Source: Nitrosovibrio sp. Nv6 (GTDB lineage: Bacteria > Pseudomonadota > Gammaproteobacteria > Burkholderiales > Nitrosomonadaceae). Taken from it: 64,000 nucleotides of DNA. Position 1 is the first letter of the stretch. The number at the start of each line of letters is the position of its first letter. A model generated the notes under the pieces. The model was given only the letters and a program-made list of their open reading frames with translations, did not search any database and was not told the DNA's origin. Below, piece by piece: positions 15,866 to 24,947 of the stretch. The stretch is from contig NZ_FODX01000002.1 of the NCBI RefSeq assembly GCF_900110495.1, positions 1 to 64,000 on the forward strand, read 5' to 3'. Position numbers and translations under genes: made by a program.

Positions 15866-16183
15866 GAAGGTCTTAGGCTCGGGACGCTGGGTGGACCTGA
15901 CAGTATAGCCTTTGGCATCAATGACGCCGGGCAGGTGGTGGGGGAAAGTAATAATCGTGCTTTCATCACCGGCCCCAATGGCGTGGGCATGACCGACCTC
16001 AATTCACTGGTTGAGTTGCCGGCCGGGACTGTTCTATTTGATGCCGTCGACATCAATAACGCGGGACAGGTCGTGGTCCTTGCTTCAGTCCAAGTTATCC
16101 CTGAGCCTCAATCCTATGCCTTGATGCTCGCCGGCCTGATCCTGGTCGGATTCGTGGCTCGGCGAAAGCGCCTGCTGGATTAA
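15866..16183 (+). pseudogene. PEP-CTERM protein with HAF repeats, 3' fragment
   Basis: The open frame reads LGTLGGPDSIAFGINDAGQVVG, an HAF-type repeat ('LGTLGG..S.A.gIN..GqvVG'), then a second weaker repeat (VDINNAGQVVV). It ends in IPEPQSYALMLAGLILVGFVARRKR, a complete PEP-CTERM sorting tail: PEP motif, one hydrophobic helix and a basic end. Such proteins are exported and processed by an exosortase in biofilm-forming Gram-negatives. The N-terminal signal peptide and most repeats are missing and a stop lies at 15863-15865, so only the 3' end survives. The host presumably has exosortase genes elsewhere. Confidence 0.7.
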
Positions 16184-16221
16184 ACCCCCTGCTTGAGCTA
16201 AGTTCGGCAGCGCGTTTTTAG

Positions 16222-17184
16222 CTAAATCACGATTCGCTCGACCTCATCCAGGGAGACTTGGTCATTACGCCGGTCATAGAGCCCGGTCGTGCGCGCGCTC
16301 TCGTGGGCAGCCATTTGCTGCGCTACTTCCAGCTTTCCACCATTACGCAAGTATTCCGTGATACCTGTAGCGCGAAAGGAGTGATTGCCGATACGGGTGA
16401 GGATAGCTGCATCCGTGGCGCGCCGGCGGATCATGCGGTATGCATCGGCCTGGCTCATTGGCCGATCGGACAGCTGCCCGGTGCGGCCAAGCGCTGTGCG
16501 GAACAGAATGCTTTTGGCTTCCGTCAACTGGGCGGCATTTATATAAGCGTGCAAGTATTCATCCAGGTTGTGATGACAGGGCATTTCATGCTGCTTTCCG
16601 CCTTTTTCATGTAGCCGTACCCAGGTGCGACGGCTTTGTACATAGACATCTTCGACCTTTATCCCAAGTGCCGCGCCAACGCGGGCAAATGTATAGACCA
16701 TCAAGCCAATTAGGGCGCGATCGCGCAAGCCCACATGGGTGCTGGTATCGATTGAATCCAGTAAGGTGCGTGCTTCATCCGCGGCCAGGACAGGCGTCTT
16801 GCCTTTTCTGACTGAATGCTTCGGGCCTCGTACCGAGCTCGCCGGATTCGTGGCGAGGACCTGGCCAACCACCAGCCAATCGAACAGCATACGGATTGCA
16901 GCCAAATGTTGTTTCACGGAAGGTGCTGACAACCGTTGCCACAATATTTCTATATAGGCTGCAACATGAACCGGCTCGATGTCGCACAGCTCAGTCAGTC
17001 CGTTAGTCTCGCACCAGGTGGCGAATTCCCCTACAGCCCAGGCGTAGGCCTTACGGGTATTTGGATTACGGATATTGGCAGTGAAGAACTCGATGAAGCG
17101 CTTGCCAGCATCCGGGGTGGGAGAAAACAACGCCGGCAGTGCCACTGATCCGTGAAGCGGATAGGCTAGCGCCTGTGTCATCAT
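16222..17184 (-). CDS. Tyrosine recombinase/integrase (XerC/D-like)
   Basis: The 320-residue protein has a SAM-like N-terminal DNA-binding domain ('NPNTRKAYAWAVGEFATWC...HLAAIRMLFDWLV') and a catalytic domain. The catalytic set is visible: Arg in FARVGAALGI, Lys in EKGGKQHEMP, HSFRATG (His-x-x-Arg), His in AAHESARTTG and Tyr in LYDRR. It looks intact. The start ATG overlaps the stop of the parE-like toxin gene by four bases (ATGA), so the three genes form one transcription unit. No attachment site could be identified. It may mobilise this island or serve as a stand-alone phage-type integrase. Confidence 0.9.
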   Translation of the reverse strand: MMTQALAYPLHGSVALPALFSPTPDAGKRFIEFFTANIRNPNTRKAYAWAVGEFATWCETNGLTELCDIEPVHVAAYIEILWQRLSAPSVKQHLAAIRMLFDWLVVGQVLATNPASSVRGPKHSVRKGKTPVLAADEARTLLDSIDTSTHVGLRDRALIGLMVYTFARVGAALGIKVEDVYVQSRRTWVRLHEKGGKQHEMPCHHNLDEYLHAYINAAQLTEAKSILFRTALGRTGQLSDRPMSQADAYRMIRRRATDAAILTRIGNHSFRATGITEYLRNGGKLEVAQQMAAHESARTTGLYDRRNDQVSLDEVERIVI

Positions 17185-17456
17185 CGATCTTCCCGGGCGT
17201 GCCAGAGGCGAAGGATATAAATCATATTGTCGACAACTTCATAACGCACTTCGTAATCCCCCACAATTACTCGACGTACATCACGGGGTGAAAATTCGTC
17301 GAGCGGTACTCCGAGCTGCGGATAAGCAAGGAGCTGCTGCGCGCCTGCCACCAACTGCTTCACTACTTTTGCCGCAACTGTAGGATTTACTGGAGCGAGA
17401 AAGGCGTGAAGGCGAACAAGATCGCGCTCAGCGCTAACCGTCCATTTAAGCACCAT
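17181..17456 (-). CDS. parE: ParE/RelE-superfamily toxin
   Basis: At 91 residues it shows the ParE pattern: 'VLKWTVSAERDLVRLHAFL' N-terminal strand and helix, 'GVPLDEFSPRDVRRVIVGDYEVRYEVV' in the beta sheet and 'IYILRLWHARED' at the end. ParE toxins poison DNA gyrase, but RelE-like ribonuclease action cannot be ruled out by sequence. It starts 3 bp after the antitoxin stop and its own stop overlaps the recombinase start. Confidence 0.85.
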   Translation of the reverse strand: MVLKWTVSAERDLVRLHAFLAPVNPTVAAKVVKQLVAGAQQLLAYPQLGVPLDEFSPRDVRRVIVGDYEVRYEVVDNMIYILRLWHAREDR

Positions 17457-17459
17457 GAA

Positions 17460-17702
17460 TTAAGCCGGCTTGTCGAGGCTTGCAGCCCAGGCTTCAATTG
17501 AAGCATGATCGACCAGGCGTCCGGCATCGACGTCCGCCATACCTTCCAAGGTGAGCTGGTGGCGTTTTGCTTCAAGGGCAACCCAAGAGGTCAACGCCTG
17601 TTTTACGATCCAGCCCTTGGGACGATCAAGTCGAGCAGCCAGTTGATCAATTTGTTCAGCAAGCTCATTAGGAATGTGTGCGGTGACGACGCGAGTATTC
17701 AT
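17460..17702 (-). CDS. parD: CopG/ParD-type ribbon-helix-helix antitoxin
   Basis: Starting at MNTRVVTAHIP, the first residues form the DNA-binding ribbon (TRVVTAHIPNEL) followed by two helices (AEQIDQLAARLDRPKGWIVKQAL), a standard RHH fold. The C-terminal tail 'DVDAGRLVDHASIEAWAASL' would wrap the toxin. A longer in-frame start exists at 17732, but MNTR fits the family. It is the first gene of an antitoxin-toxin-recombinase operon and is expected to repress it. Confidence 0.84.
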   Translation of the reverse strand: MNTRVVTAHIPNELAEQIDQLAARLDRPKGWIVKQALTSWVALEAKRHQLTLEGMADVDAGRLVDHASIEAWAASLDKPA

Positions 17703-18145
17703 ATCCAATCCAGTTGAAACGATCTCAATCAATACTAATCATTAAGATTGAGATTGTCCAGCTCTAACATGAACATGAAGTAATATTTTTGACCAACTTA
17801 AAATTAACCATTAGTGAATGATAACGTCCTTTATCATTCATTGATTTGTAGCACAAGGGAAGCCTTGTGCTACAGCAAATACTTAAAATTTCCGCGAATT
17901 ATTTATCAAGTATTAGGGGAGGTTTGACGAAAGGGAAATACGCGGTCGCTATCTAAAAAGGAGCCACTTTCATTCGGATTTGCAAGCTGCATATTCTTAC
18001 AGCTATCCAACTCATCCATTCAAGCGCTTAATGCTGTCTTTTAACAACAGATCGAAACATGGGGCAAGAAGGGCGAGGCAGCCACGTCCAAGCTCGATGA
18101 CTCGATTTTCGATGAAACGGTGTTAAGGTGACTTGGGAGAACATT
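17703..18145. promoter_or_regulatory. Divergent intergenic region with two adjacent inverted repeats
   Basis: This 443-bp AT-rich stretch separates the parD operon (leftward) from the unknown gene (rightward). It holds a perfect 9-bp inverted repeat (GAATGATAA, 6-nt gap, TTATCATTC; 17816-17839) and a perfect 10-bp hairpin (TAGCACAAGG, 4-nt loop; 17849-17872). The first has Fur-like half-sites but with a wider gap than a standard Fur box. Either could be an antitoxin operator or a recombination site. No gene is seen. Confidence 0.5.
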
Positions 18146-19075
18146 ATGAACAAAGACAATCTGGCAGACCTTCTCGAATTTGCATACGATATTTCGCGTG
18201 ATAATGAAGTATACGATGTTCCAACGCATGTCCGGTTGCATCGGCTACTTGCTAGGCCTGAGAGAAAAGAGCGCGAACAGCAGGAACCTACTTACGACGA
18301 AATACTGAAGAATGCCACTTCATTGTGTGAGCAAATTGTCGCCGTCGTCGACGTTAGCTTTGCAGAAAAACTGATGATCCTGAAAACGCAAAGCTGGATG
18401 TTCCATGTGGCACTAGGATATGCGACGTCTACGAGCCCCGACATGGGCTGGGCCTATGACAATAACTGCAGCACCCCATGGAGCATCCATGAGTATTTCG
18501 CTCAGGGTTATAAACAATATAAAGACGACGGACAATCGAGAACAGCTTATGTCACCGATGTGATCAAGTACGTCGCGACGACCAAGACTCCATGGCTCGC
18601 ATTCGACCGCGATCATCGCCAAAGCTTTTCAAACCAACATGGCGGAAGCATGAGGCTCACGGACATTATTGACGTAGTTACTAATGTCATGTTCCCCGTT
18701 AAGGAAGGAGTTGGCCTGTTTACGCAAATTCTAGAGCATCTTAATGGCGGCGCGGGAAAAGAAAGCGTAAAAGAGTTACTGGAAAAGAATTTTGATGTGA
18801 AAAGTAAAAATAATCACACGGCGGACTTTGGCTTTACACCTGTCCAGCGCGCGCAAAGCTCCCTAAAAATTGGCTTCATTGGCCTTGATTCAAACGAGGC
18901 ACATAGTAGCTGGGATTTTATACTAGGAATATTCAGCTCAGAGTCCAAGGTAATTTATGGGGGAGGGGTGGCTGCCTATTTTGATCCAGAGGAGTGGGAA
19001 AAATGCAAAGAGATTGTTATCCAAAAGTTGGAACAATTTGGAGACACGGCGGTCGGCGACGCGGAACTCACATAA
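18146..19075 (+). CDS. Protein of unknown function beside the parDE-recombinase operon
   Basis: I do not recognise this 309-residue protein. ATG 18146 follows GGGAGAACATT, a plausible ribosome-binding site; a GTG at 18128 is in frame. It has no signal peptide or clear transmembrane segment and looks soluble. It is acidic in places and rich in charged residues, with tracts such as DDGQSRTAYVTDVIKY and NSSWD-like aromatic motifs near the C-terminus (SSWDFILGIFSSES). Base composition is more AT-rich than the core genes, which suggests recent transfer. It is divergent from the toxin-antitoxin operon and could be cargo of the same element. Confidence 0.7.
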   Translation: MNKDNLADLLEFAYDISRDNEVYDVPTHVRLHRLLARPERKEREQQEPTYDEILKNATSLCEQIVAVVDVSFAEKLMILKTQSWMFHVALGYATSTSPDMGWAYDNNCSTPWSIHEYFAQGYKQYKDDGQSRTAYVTDVIKYVATTKTPWLAFDRDHRQSFSNQHGGSMRLTDIIDVVTNVMFPVKEGVGLFTQILEHLNGGAGKESVKELLEKNFDVKSKNNHTADFGFTPVQRAQSSLKIGFIGLDSNEAHSSWDFILGIFSSESKVIYGGGVAAYFDPEEWEKCKEIVIQKLEQFGDTAVGDAELT

Positions 19076-19338
19076 AAGACACAGAAGGTGCGATGGGAAT
19101 GGATAGTAAAGGAGGTGAAGACACGATTCGCGTTTTAAAGCACGCTAAGAACCACCAGCGCGTCAATTGCGCGCGTTGACTAAGGCTTGAGTCGCTAAAA
19201 TGGTGTGTTGGCGCCGTCGGCTGCTCTCTGGCTGATTCCTTCGTAAATGCGTAAGAGCGCTCGGAAACCCGCATCACGTCAAGATTTCAGACACGACTCC
19301 ATAGTCGTTGACAACACACGAAAGGAAATTTACGCACC
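19076..19338. other. Spacer, nothing recognised
   Basis: Small frames occur on both strands but none resembles a known gene. The sequence lies between the unknown gene and the stop of the broken resolvase. Confidence 0.35.
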
Positions 19339-19790
19339 TTACGTCATTTTGTTCGCACGTTGACGTTTGACTATTTCCAGTACGGTATTTTTGCTCAAGT
19401 CTAGTTGCCTGCCGATTTGGCGGTAGGATTGCCCAGCGGCCACCAACGCCAATACCTTCGGCGCCAACTTGTCTGATTTTACTCGCTGTCCAAGGCGCCG
19501 GCCGAACACCACAACCACGGGCTTGGGCCGCCGTGACTCCGGATCGTACTCGCTCACGCAGTAGATCACACTCGAATTCCGCTAAGCCCGCCATCAACGT
19601 GGCAATGAGTTTTCCTTGTGGCGTCGTTAGGTCAAACTGCAGTCCCGTTTGCGCGATCAGGCAGATACCCCAGGAGTGCAGGTCGTTGAGCGTATGAAAC
19701 AAGTCCAATGTTGATCGTCCCCAGCGCATCAGTTCTGTCACCAGAATAACGTCTATTTTTCGTGCTTGTGCGAGGTTCAACACCTGCTGA
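19339..19790 (-). pseudogene. Serine recombinase (resolvase), frameshifted
   Basis: The first frame reads LAQARKIDVILVTELMRWGRSTLDLFHTL... through LIAQTGLQFDLTTPQGKL and LAEFECDLLRERVRSGV, the catalytic and hinge region of a Tn3/Hin-type resolvase. After about AARG the frame must change to reach the C-terminal HTH 'LVAAGQSYRQIGRQLDLSKNTVLEIV' and its stop at 19339. The N-terminal strand with the catalytic Ser is missing or scrambled upstream (19790-19860). It is inactive as sequenced and lies just downstream of purC. Confidence 0.8.
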
Positions 19791-19884
19791 CGTTGCTGGT
19801 GATCCGCCTTGCTTCCCGATGCGGTTTACCGAATTGCTCGTGGCCATACACGATGCAACGCACTCGCTTATTGCCCCTGCCCAG

Positions 19885-20775
19885 CTAACCGGCTAATCGC
19901 CGCAGGGCTTCCTGATATTTATCTCTGGTCCTGGCAAGCACATCGGGAGGCAACGCGGGTGGGGGCGCTTTCTTGTCCCAGTCCTGCGCTTCCAGCCAGT
20001 CACGCACGAATTGCTTGTCATAGCTGGGCGGATTTCTTCCCGGCGCATACCGGTCGGCCGGCCAAAAGCGGGACGAATCGGGAGTCAAGGCTTCGTCTAT
20101 GAGATAAAGCCCGCCTGCGGCGTCCTGTCCGAATTCGAATTTGGTATCCGCGATAATGATGCCTTTTGTCATCGCGTAATCCGCGGCTTCCGAGTAAAGC
20201 GCGATGGCCTTGTCTCGCACCTGCGCAGCCAATCCCTTGCCCAGCAGTTTTTCTGCGTCGGTAAATGGGATATTTTCATCATGTGCTCCCCCCGCAGCTT
20301 TGGTTGAAGGCGTAAAGATCGCCCCGCCAGGTATCCTGGCAGCTTCCTGCAATCCGGCCGGGAGCATGATGCCGCAAATCATGCCGCTGTTTTTATAGTC
20401 CTTCCATCCTGAACCGGCGACGTAGCCGCGTACGATGGCTTCGATCAGCAGCGGCTTCAGCCGCTTCACCACAAATGCGCGGCCAGCCACTTGTTCGCGC
20501 TCGCCCTCGGCCACCACTGATTCCGGCGCAATGCCGGTCAGATGGTTAGGAACGATGTGAGCCAGTTTTTCAAACCAGAAACCGGATAACGCGGTCAGCA
20601 GCATTCCCTTGCCCGGGACCGGCGTTGGCAGAATCACATCGAACGCGGAAAGCCGGTCTGTCTGGACTATCAACAGCTTGTCTTCGTCCACTGCATATAT
20701 ATCGCGTACCTTTCCGCGGTGCAGGAAACGCAGGCTTTGTATGGTTGTTTCAAACAGTGCGGTTTGAGCAGTCAT
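19885..20775 (-). CDS. purC: Phosphoribosylaminoimidazole-succinocarboxamide synthase (SAICAR synthetase)
   Basis: PurC joins CAIR and aspartate, using ATP, in de novo purine synthesis. The 296-residue protein starts with '[30 protein letters not shown]', the canonical nucleotide-binding opening, and has '[26 protein letters not shown]' and 'IADTKFEFG', '[15 protein letters not shown]' for substrate binding. Its size matches the long SAICAR synthetase form common in proteobacteria. It is the last gene of a purE-purK-purC operon, 23 bp after purK. Confidence 0.96.
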   Translation of the reverse strand: MTAQTALFETTIQSLRFLHRGKVRDIYAVDEDKLLIVQTDRLSAFDVILPTPVPGKGMLLTALSGFWFEKLAHIVPNHLTGIAPESVVAEGEREQVAGRAFVVKRLKPLLIEAIVRGYVAGSGWKDYKNSGMICGIMLPAGLQEAARIPGGAIFTPSTKAAGGAHDENIPFTDAEKLLGKGLAAQVRDKAIALYSEAADYAMTKGIIIADTKFEFGQDAAGGLYLIDEALTPDSSRFWPADRYAPGRNPPSYDKQFVRDWLEAQDWDKKAPPPALPPDVLARTRDKYQEALRRLAG

Positions 20776-20798
20776 GACTTTTTATCTTTGCGCATGTA

Positions 20799-21998
20799 CT
20801 AATTTACTGGTGCCCGATGTTCCAGCAACTGTTGTTCCAACGATTGTTTGATTTCCAGCGCAAGCTGCAATGCGGCTTCAACGGTTTCCGCGAGCACAGT
20901 ATAGTGGCCCATTTTTCGTCCGGGCCGGGCATCAAGCTTGCCGTATAAATGCAATTTGACATACGGATGCCGCAGCACCTGTTCCCACTTCGGCTCCCCT
21001 TTCTGCCACAGATCGCCCAATAAATTCACCATCACCGCCGCCCCATGCATGGCGGTACTGCCGAGCGGCAGGCCACAAAGTACTCGCACCTGTTGCTCGA
21101 ACTGGGAGGTAACGCAGGCATCAATTGAATAGTGGCCGCTGTTATGGGGGCGGGGCGCAATTTCATTTACCAACAGCCGACCGTTGGCAAGAACAAAAAA
21201 CTCCACGCATAATACACCTCGGTAATCGAGCTTCTCGGCAATGCGAATCGCAATTTCCCGGGCGTTTTGAATAATTGCGGGCGACGCCCTGGCGGGAATA
21301 ATGCTGACATCGAGTATGCCGTTGCGATGCTGATTCTCTGACACGGGAAAAGTGGTCACTTCACCATCGAATCCGCGCGAGACGATGACAGACACTTCGC
21401 TCTCCAGCGGCAACTGCTTTTCCAGCACGCATGGCTCCCGCTTCATGCCGGTAAACGCCCTGTCGAGTTCTATGGAGTTATTTACTCTTGTCTGGCCCTT
21501 GCCGTCGTAACCGAACCGGCTTATTTTAAGAATACCTGGAAATAAACCGGGAAACAGTTCAGGTTGCTTATGCGATAACGCTCCGTTCAGATTGTGCGAA
21601 TTGTTCGAATTTTGCGAATTCTGAATTACCGCATATGGCGCGACGCCGAACCCGTTGGCGGCGAGAAAATTCTTTTCCAGAATTCGATTCTGTGCAACCG
21701 CTACACTGTTTGCAGCCGGACTGACCACACAGCGTTCAGCAAGTATCCTGAGAGATTCAGCGGGTACGTTCTCGAATTCAGTGGTGACGCCCGCGCAGGT
21801 GGATGCGAGCTCACGCAGCGTATCGCTGTCGAGGTAATCGGTACGCAAATGCCGATCGGCGATGCCGGTGGATGGGCTCCTGTCGGACGGATCCACTACA
21901 GTGACGCGGTAGCCCATGCTTTGAGCAGCCATGGTAAACATGCGGCCGAGCTGGCCGCCGCCGAGAAGCCCCAGCATTGCTCCCGGCATGATGCTCAT
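20799..21998 (-). CDS. purK: N5-carboxyaminoimidazole ribonucleotide synthase (ATPase subunit)
   Basis: PurK converts AIR, ATP and bicarbonate to N5-CAIR in purine synthesis. The 399-residue protein opens with '[14 protein letters not shown]', the conserved glycine loop, and contains the ATP-grasp features '[14 protein letters not shown]', '[15 protein letters not shown]' and '[29 protein letters not shown]'. It overlaps the purE stop by four bases, which implies translational coupling. Confidence 0.96.
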   Translation of the reverse strand: MSIMPGAMLGLLGGGQLGRMFTMAAQSMGYRVTVVDPSDRSPSTGIADRHLRTDYLDSDTLRELASTCAGVTTEFENVPAESLRILAERCVVSPAANSVAVAQNRILEKNFLAANGFGVAPYAVIQNSQNSNNSHNLNGALSHKQPELFPGLFPGILKISRFGYDGKGQTRVNNSIELDRAFTGMKREPCVLEKQLPLESEVSVIVSRGFDGEVTTFPVSENQHRNGILDVSIIPARASPAIIQNAREIAIRIAEKLDYRGVLCVEFFVLANGRLLVNEIAPRPHNSGHYSIDACVTSQFEQQVRVLCGLPLGSTAMHGAAVMVNLLGDLWQKGEPKWEQVLRHPYVKLHLYGKLDARPGRKMGHYTVLAETVEAALQLALEIKQSLEQQLLEHRAPVN

Positions 21999-22486
21999 AA
22001 CCTGGGAAGCGTCATTGCCGCAACCTTCGCTGCCTGGGTTTCGCGAAATCGGACAAGAAGACTGGCAAGTTTTGTATCTTCTACCGCCAGCAGTGCGACG
22101 GCAAACAACCCTGCATTGAACGCTCCCGCCTCGCCTATGGCGAAAGTGGCGACAGGAATACCCTTTGGCATCTGTACAATGGATAGAAGCGAATCAAGAC
22201 CTTGAAGCTGCCGCGAGGCAACCGGCACACCAAGCACTGGCAGGACAGTTTTGGCGGCAATCATTCCCGGCAGGTGCGCGGCACCGCCGGCGCCCGCAAT
22301 GATGCATTTGAATCCTCGTTCGACCGCGGTTTCCGCATACTCGAACATGCGGTCCGGCGTGCGATGCGCGGAAACCACCTCAGCCTCATAAGGCACATTG
22401 AAATCATTCAATATAGCGGCTGCGTGCTTCATTACTTCCCAGTCGCTATCGCTGCCCATGATGACGCCTACCAGAGGATTGTTCAT
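21995..22486 (-). CDS. purE: N5-carboxyaminoimidazole ribonucleotide mutase
   Basis: PurE moves the carboxyl group of N5-CAIR to give CAIR. The 163-residue protein has the class I signature '[14 protein letters not shown]', then '[14 protein letters not shown]' with the catalytic His, and '[19 protein letters not shown]'. It is first in the purEKC operon and overlaps purK by four bases. Confidence 0.96.
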   Translation of the reverse strand: MNNPLVGVIMGSDSDWEVMKHAAAILNDFNVPYEAEVVSAHRTPDRMFEYAETAVERGFKCIIAGAGGAAHLPGMIAAKTVLPVLGVPVASRQLQGLDSLLSIVQMPKGIPVATFAIGEAGAFNAGLFAVALLAVEDTKLASLLVRFRETQAAKVAAMTLPRL

Positions 22487-22501
22487 TCAGCGCCTGCCAT
22501 G

Positions 22502-22942
22502 TCAGTCTCGGAGATTGGTTTTCTTGGAAGCCTCCGCCAGATCCTCCAGGTCTTCCAGGTAGGGATAGCGCACATGTCCGTAGCGGATGACCAGCACCGC
22601 AACCGCGATAAGCACGATGGATGCCGAGACGCCCATCAAACGGATGTTATCCATTTCCTTGATGTCCACAGTCACATAGCGCGCCATGGCTACCATTGCA
22701 ATGTAAAGGGGAAACCGCACCGGCAGTTTGCCCGACTCGAAATATAACCCCACCATTGTCAGGATTTCCAGATAGAGAAACATCAACAGCAGATCCGCCA
22801 GCGTAACCCTGCCGTTGTGAATCATCAGCATGGTTTCCTGGTAACCGGCGAATATGGTGGCCAAGGCAATAACGATGAGTCCGGCCCCTTCAAAGAGGTG
22901 AAGCGTCCGGCGGGAATAGTTGACTGTGCGGGTACGCAGCAT
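22502..22942 (-). CDS. psiE: PsiE-family membrane protein
   Basis: This 146-residue protein has four hydrophobic helices and family words 'IFAGYQETMLMIHNGRVTLADLLLMFLYLEILTMVGLYFESGKLPVRFPLYIAMVAMARY'. PsiE proteins (named for phosphate-starvation induction in E. coli) have no firm biochemical role. It lies 15 bp upstream of purE on the same strand, so it may share a transcript with the pur operon. Confidence 0.85.
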   Translation of the reverse strand: MLRTRTVNYSRRTLHLFEGAGLIVIALATIFAGYQETMLMIHNGRVTLADLLLMFLYLEILTMVGLYFESGKLPVRFPLYIAMVAMARYVTVDIKEMDNIRLMGVSASIVLIAVAVLVIRYGHVRYPYLEDLEDLAEASKKTNLRD

Positions 22943-23055
22943 TATTTTTGTTGTCAGAAATTGTCAGAGTAAGCAATTGGGGACAATACTACCTCTTCCA
23001 GGTGACAATTCCAATTTCGGTTTGATCGGATTTCGATTGAAAACGATTCTACGAC

Positions 23056-23865
23056 TCATCTGACAGCTTTTTCTGACAGATATATTCCACAGCTCCCTGC
23101 GGATTCATCTTTCAGCGTCAGCAGCAATTCCGTGTCCACCCAGCCGCTGTGCGGCACATTCCCTTCAAGTACAGCGAAAGGCTGCGTCGGCTCCCCCAGG
23201 TCCGACAATACCAGCGCCGCTCCGCTGAAGTCCTGCGACCGCGTGTAATCGCTCACAGTAATGACCGTATCAAGTCCCGCTCCAAGCGACGCTCTCAGCC
23301 CATTTTCCGAATCTTCTATTGCTATGCATTGTTGTGCCGGCAATCCCAATTGATCAAGGACCCAGTGATAAATATCCGGTTCAGGTTTTTTTCCGCGGAC
23401 TATATCGCCTGCGCCAATAACCTCAAACCAGCCGGGGGAGTCTTCCCCCAACGTAGATTTTAAAAGCGCAGTTACGTTTTCCGGTGTCGTAGTGGTGGCG
23501 ATGGCAATTTTTATGTTCGCGTCGCGCAAGTGCCGGATGAGGCGCGCCACGCCCGGGCGCAATGGGATCCCGCCGCTTTCAAGCAAACTCACATAGTGCT
23601 TCGTTTTAACCTTGTGCAAGCCGGCGATCCAGCCATCGAGTCCGCTTCTGCCCAACTCGGCAGGGGTATGGTTTTCCATGTAATGGCGAATACGCTCTTT
23701 GCCACCGGTTATCGCAAGCAGCTCGCCATAAAGCGCTACGCCCCAATTCCAGTCAAGGCCCAATTCTTCGAACGCGGCATTGAATGCAAGACGGTGCCCG
23801 TCTCGCTCTGTATCAGCCAGCGTGCCATCAACGTCAAACAGTACCGCTTGAACTTTACTATTCAT
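23056..23865 (-). CDS. cbbY: HAD-family phosphatase of CbbY type
   Basis: The protein has HAD motif I 'LFDVDGTLADTE' with the nucleophile Asp, motif II 'IAIATTTTPENV', and motifs III/IV 'GKKPEPDIYHWVLDQL...AIEDSENGL'. CbbY of autotrophs removes xylulose-1,5-bisphosphate, an inhibitor of Rubisco. The CbbY name rests on the overall match ('ERDGHRLAFNAAFEELGLDWNW') and fits an organism with phosphoribulokinase. Its start overlaps the upstream sua5-like gene by four bases. Confidence 0.88.
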   Translation of the reverse strand: MNSKVQAVLFDVDGTLADTERDGHRLAFNAAFEELGLDWNWGVALYGELLAITGGKERIRHYMENHTPAELGRSGLDGWIAGLHKVKTKHYVSLLESGGIPLRPGVARLIRHLRDANIKIAIATTTTPENVTALLKSTLGEDSPGWFEVIGAGDIVRGKKPEPDIYHWVLDQLGLPAQQCIAIEDSENGLRASLGAGLDTVITVSDYTRSQDFSGAALVLSDLGEPTQPFAVLEGNVPHSGWVDTELLLTLKDESAGSCGIYLSEKAVR

Positions 23866-24947
23866 TTTATTCCTGCTTCCCGTCCATATACGGACTCATT
23901 TGCGTCATTCTGTCCTCTCGCAGAATCATGATCCTCAATTAGACCTTCGATATCCAGCGTGCGGCTCGCGCGTCGCAATCGATCTGCGATTGCCATCCAG
24001 GCGGGTTTATCTGGAGGCGTTTCTACCAGCAAACAGTCGAATCGCTCTTGGTCCGCCCGTCTTAAAGTTGCATACAGTTGATGGCCATAGCCCATTGGTT
24101 CAGCGGGCATGGAGAAATACACGATCTTTTCATGTCCTCGCTCCGAGTGCTGGAGACATTGGGCTGACCAGCCCACTATTGCGGCGCACCAGCCTTTCTC
24201 CGCCAACTCGAAAGCGCGCCGCCGTATATCGTCCGACTGCCAAAGCTCCAGTGGCGTTAGCGGGGCATAATGGGAAGAGAGCGCACCCGGTACACGTATG
24301 GCGCGTTTTGCTCCTTCGGGTAAAGCAATCTTTCCATTCAATACTTCTGCCAGCGCTGCCAGTGGGATACCGCCAGGTCGTAATATAGTGGCAGTGCCGC
24401 CCTCAATACTGACTATTGTGCTTTCCAGGCCAACTCTGCACGGCCCGCCGTCCAGAACCAAGTCTGCTGCTTCGCCCAACTCCTCGCGCACATGGGCTGC
24501 CATTGTGGGGCTTATATGGCCAAACCGATTGGCCGACGGTGCGGCAAGGGCTTTTTCATGCCCCAATGCGTTCAGCAAAGCAAGCGCGACGGGGTGATCC
24601 GGCACGCGCAATCCCACCGTATCCTGGCCTCCCGTTACATTTTCCGGTACATGGCGACTGCGCGGCAATATCAGTGTCAGCGGACCGGGCCAGAAGTGTT
24701 CAGCGAGCTGCCACGCCTGTTCCGGCACTTCTTGCGCCCAGTGAGTCAAGCGGGATGAATCGGCGATATGGACAATGAGCGGATGATCCGCGGGCCGTTT
24801 TTTGATCTCGAAGATGCGCTGCACTGCGGACGGGTGAGAGATGTCCGCGCCAAGGCCGTAAACCGTTTCCGTCGGGAAGGCCACAATACCCCCCGCTTTC
24901 AGCAGGGCGGCGGCGGCAACAATCTGGCTATTCATTTCCGCCGTCAT
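23862..24947 (-). CDS. L-threonylcarbamoyladenylate synthase (Sua5 type)
   Basis: This enzyme makes threonylcarbamoyl-AMP for the t6A modification of ANN-decoding tRNAs. It has the YrdC/Sua5 core 'GGIVAFPTETVYGLGADI', 'KKRPADHPLIVHI', 'ALAAPSANRFGHISPTMAAHV' and 'STIVSIEGGTATILRPG'. It also has the C-terminal Sua5 domain ('PGALSSHYAPLTPLEL...LYATLRRAD'), giving 361 residues rather than the ~190 of TsaC. It overlaps its neighbours on both sides, which suggests an operon with the nuclease gene and cbbY. Confidence 0.93.
   Translation of the reverse strand: MTAEMNSQIVAAAALLKAGGIVAFPTETVYGLGADISHPSAVQRIFEIKKRPADHPLIVHIADSSRLTHWAQEVPEQAWQLAEHFWPGPLTLILPRSRHVPENVTGGQDTVGLRVPDHPVALALLNALGHEKALAAPSANRFGHISPTMAAHVREELGEAADLVLDGGPCRVGLESTIVSIEGGTATILRPGGIPLAALAEVLNGKIALPEGAKRAIRVPGALSSHYAPLTPLELWQSDDIRRRAFELAEKGWCAAIVGWSAQCLQHSERGHEKIVYFSMPAEPMGYGHQLYATLRRADQERFDCLLVETPPDKPAWMAIADRLRRASRTLDIEGLIEDHDSARGQNDANESVYGREAGIK

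Noticed and set aside
17816..17839. Second Fur box
   Set aside because: Half-sites resemble Fur, but the 6-bp spacing does not match the standard core and no iron gene is adjacent.
17849..17872. 10-bp hairpin read as a terminator
   Set aside because: No T-run follows on either strand, so it is kept only as an inverted repeat.
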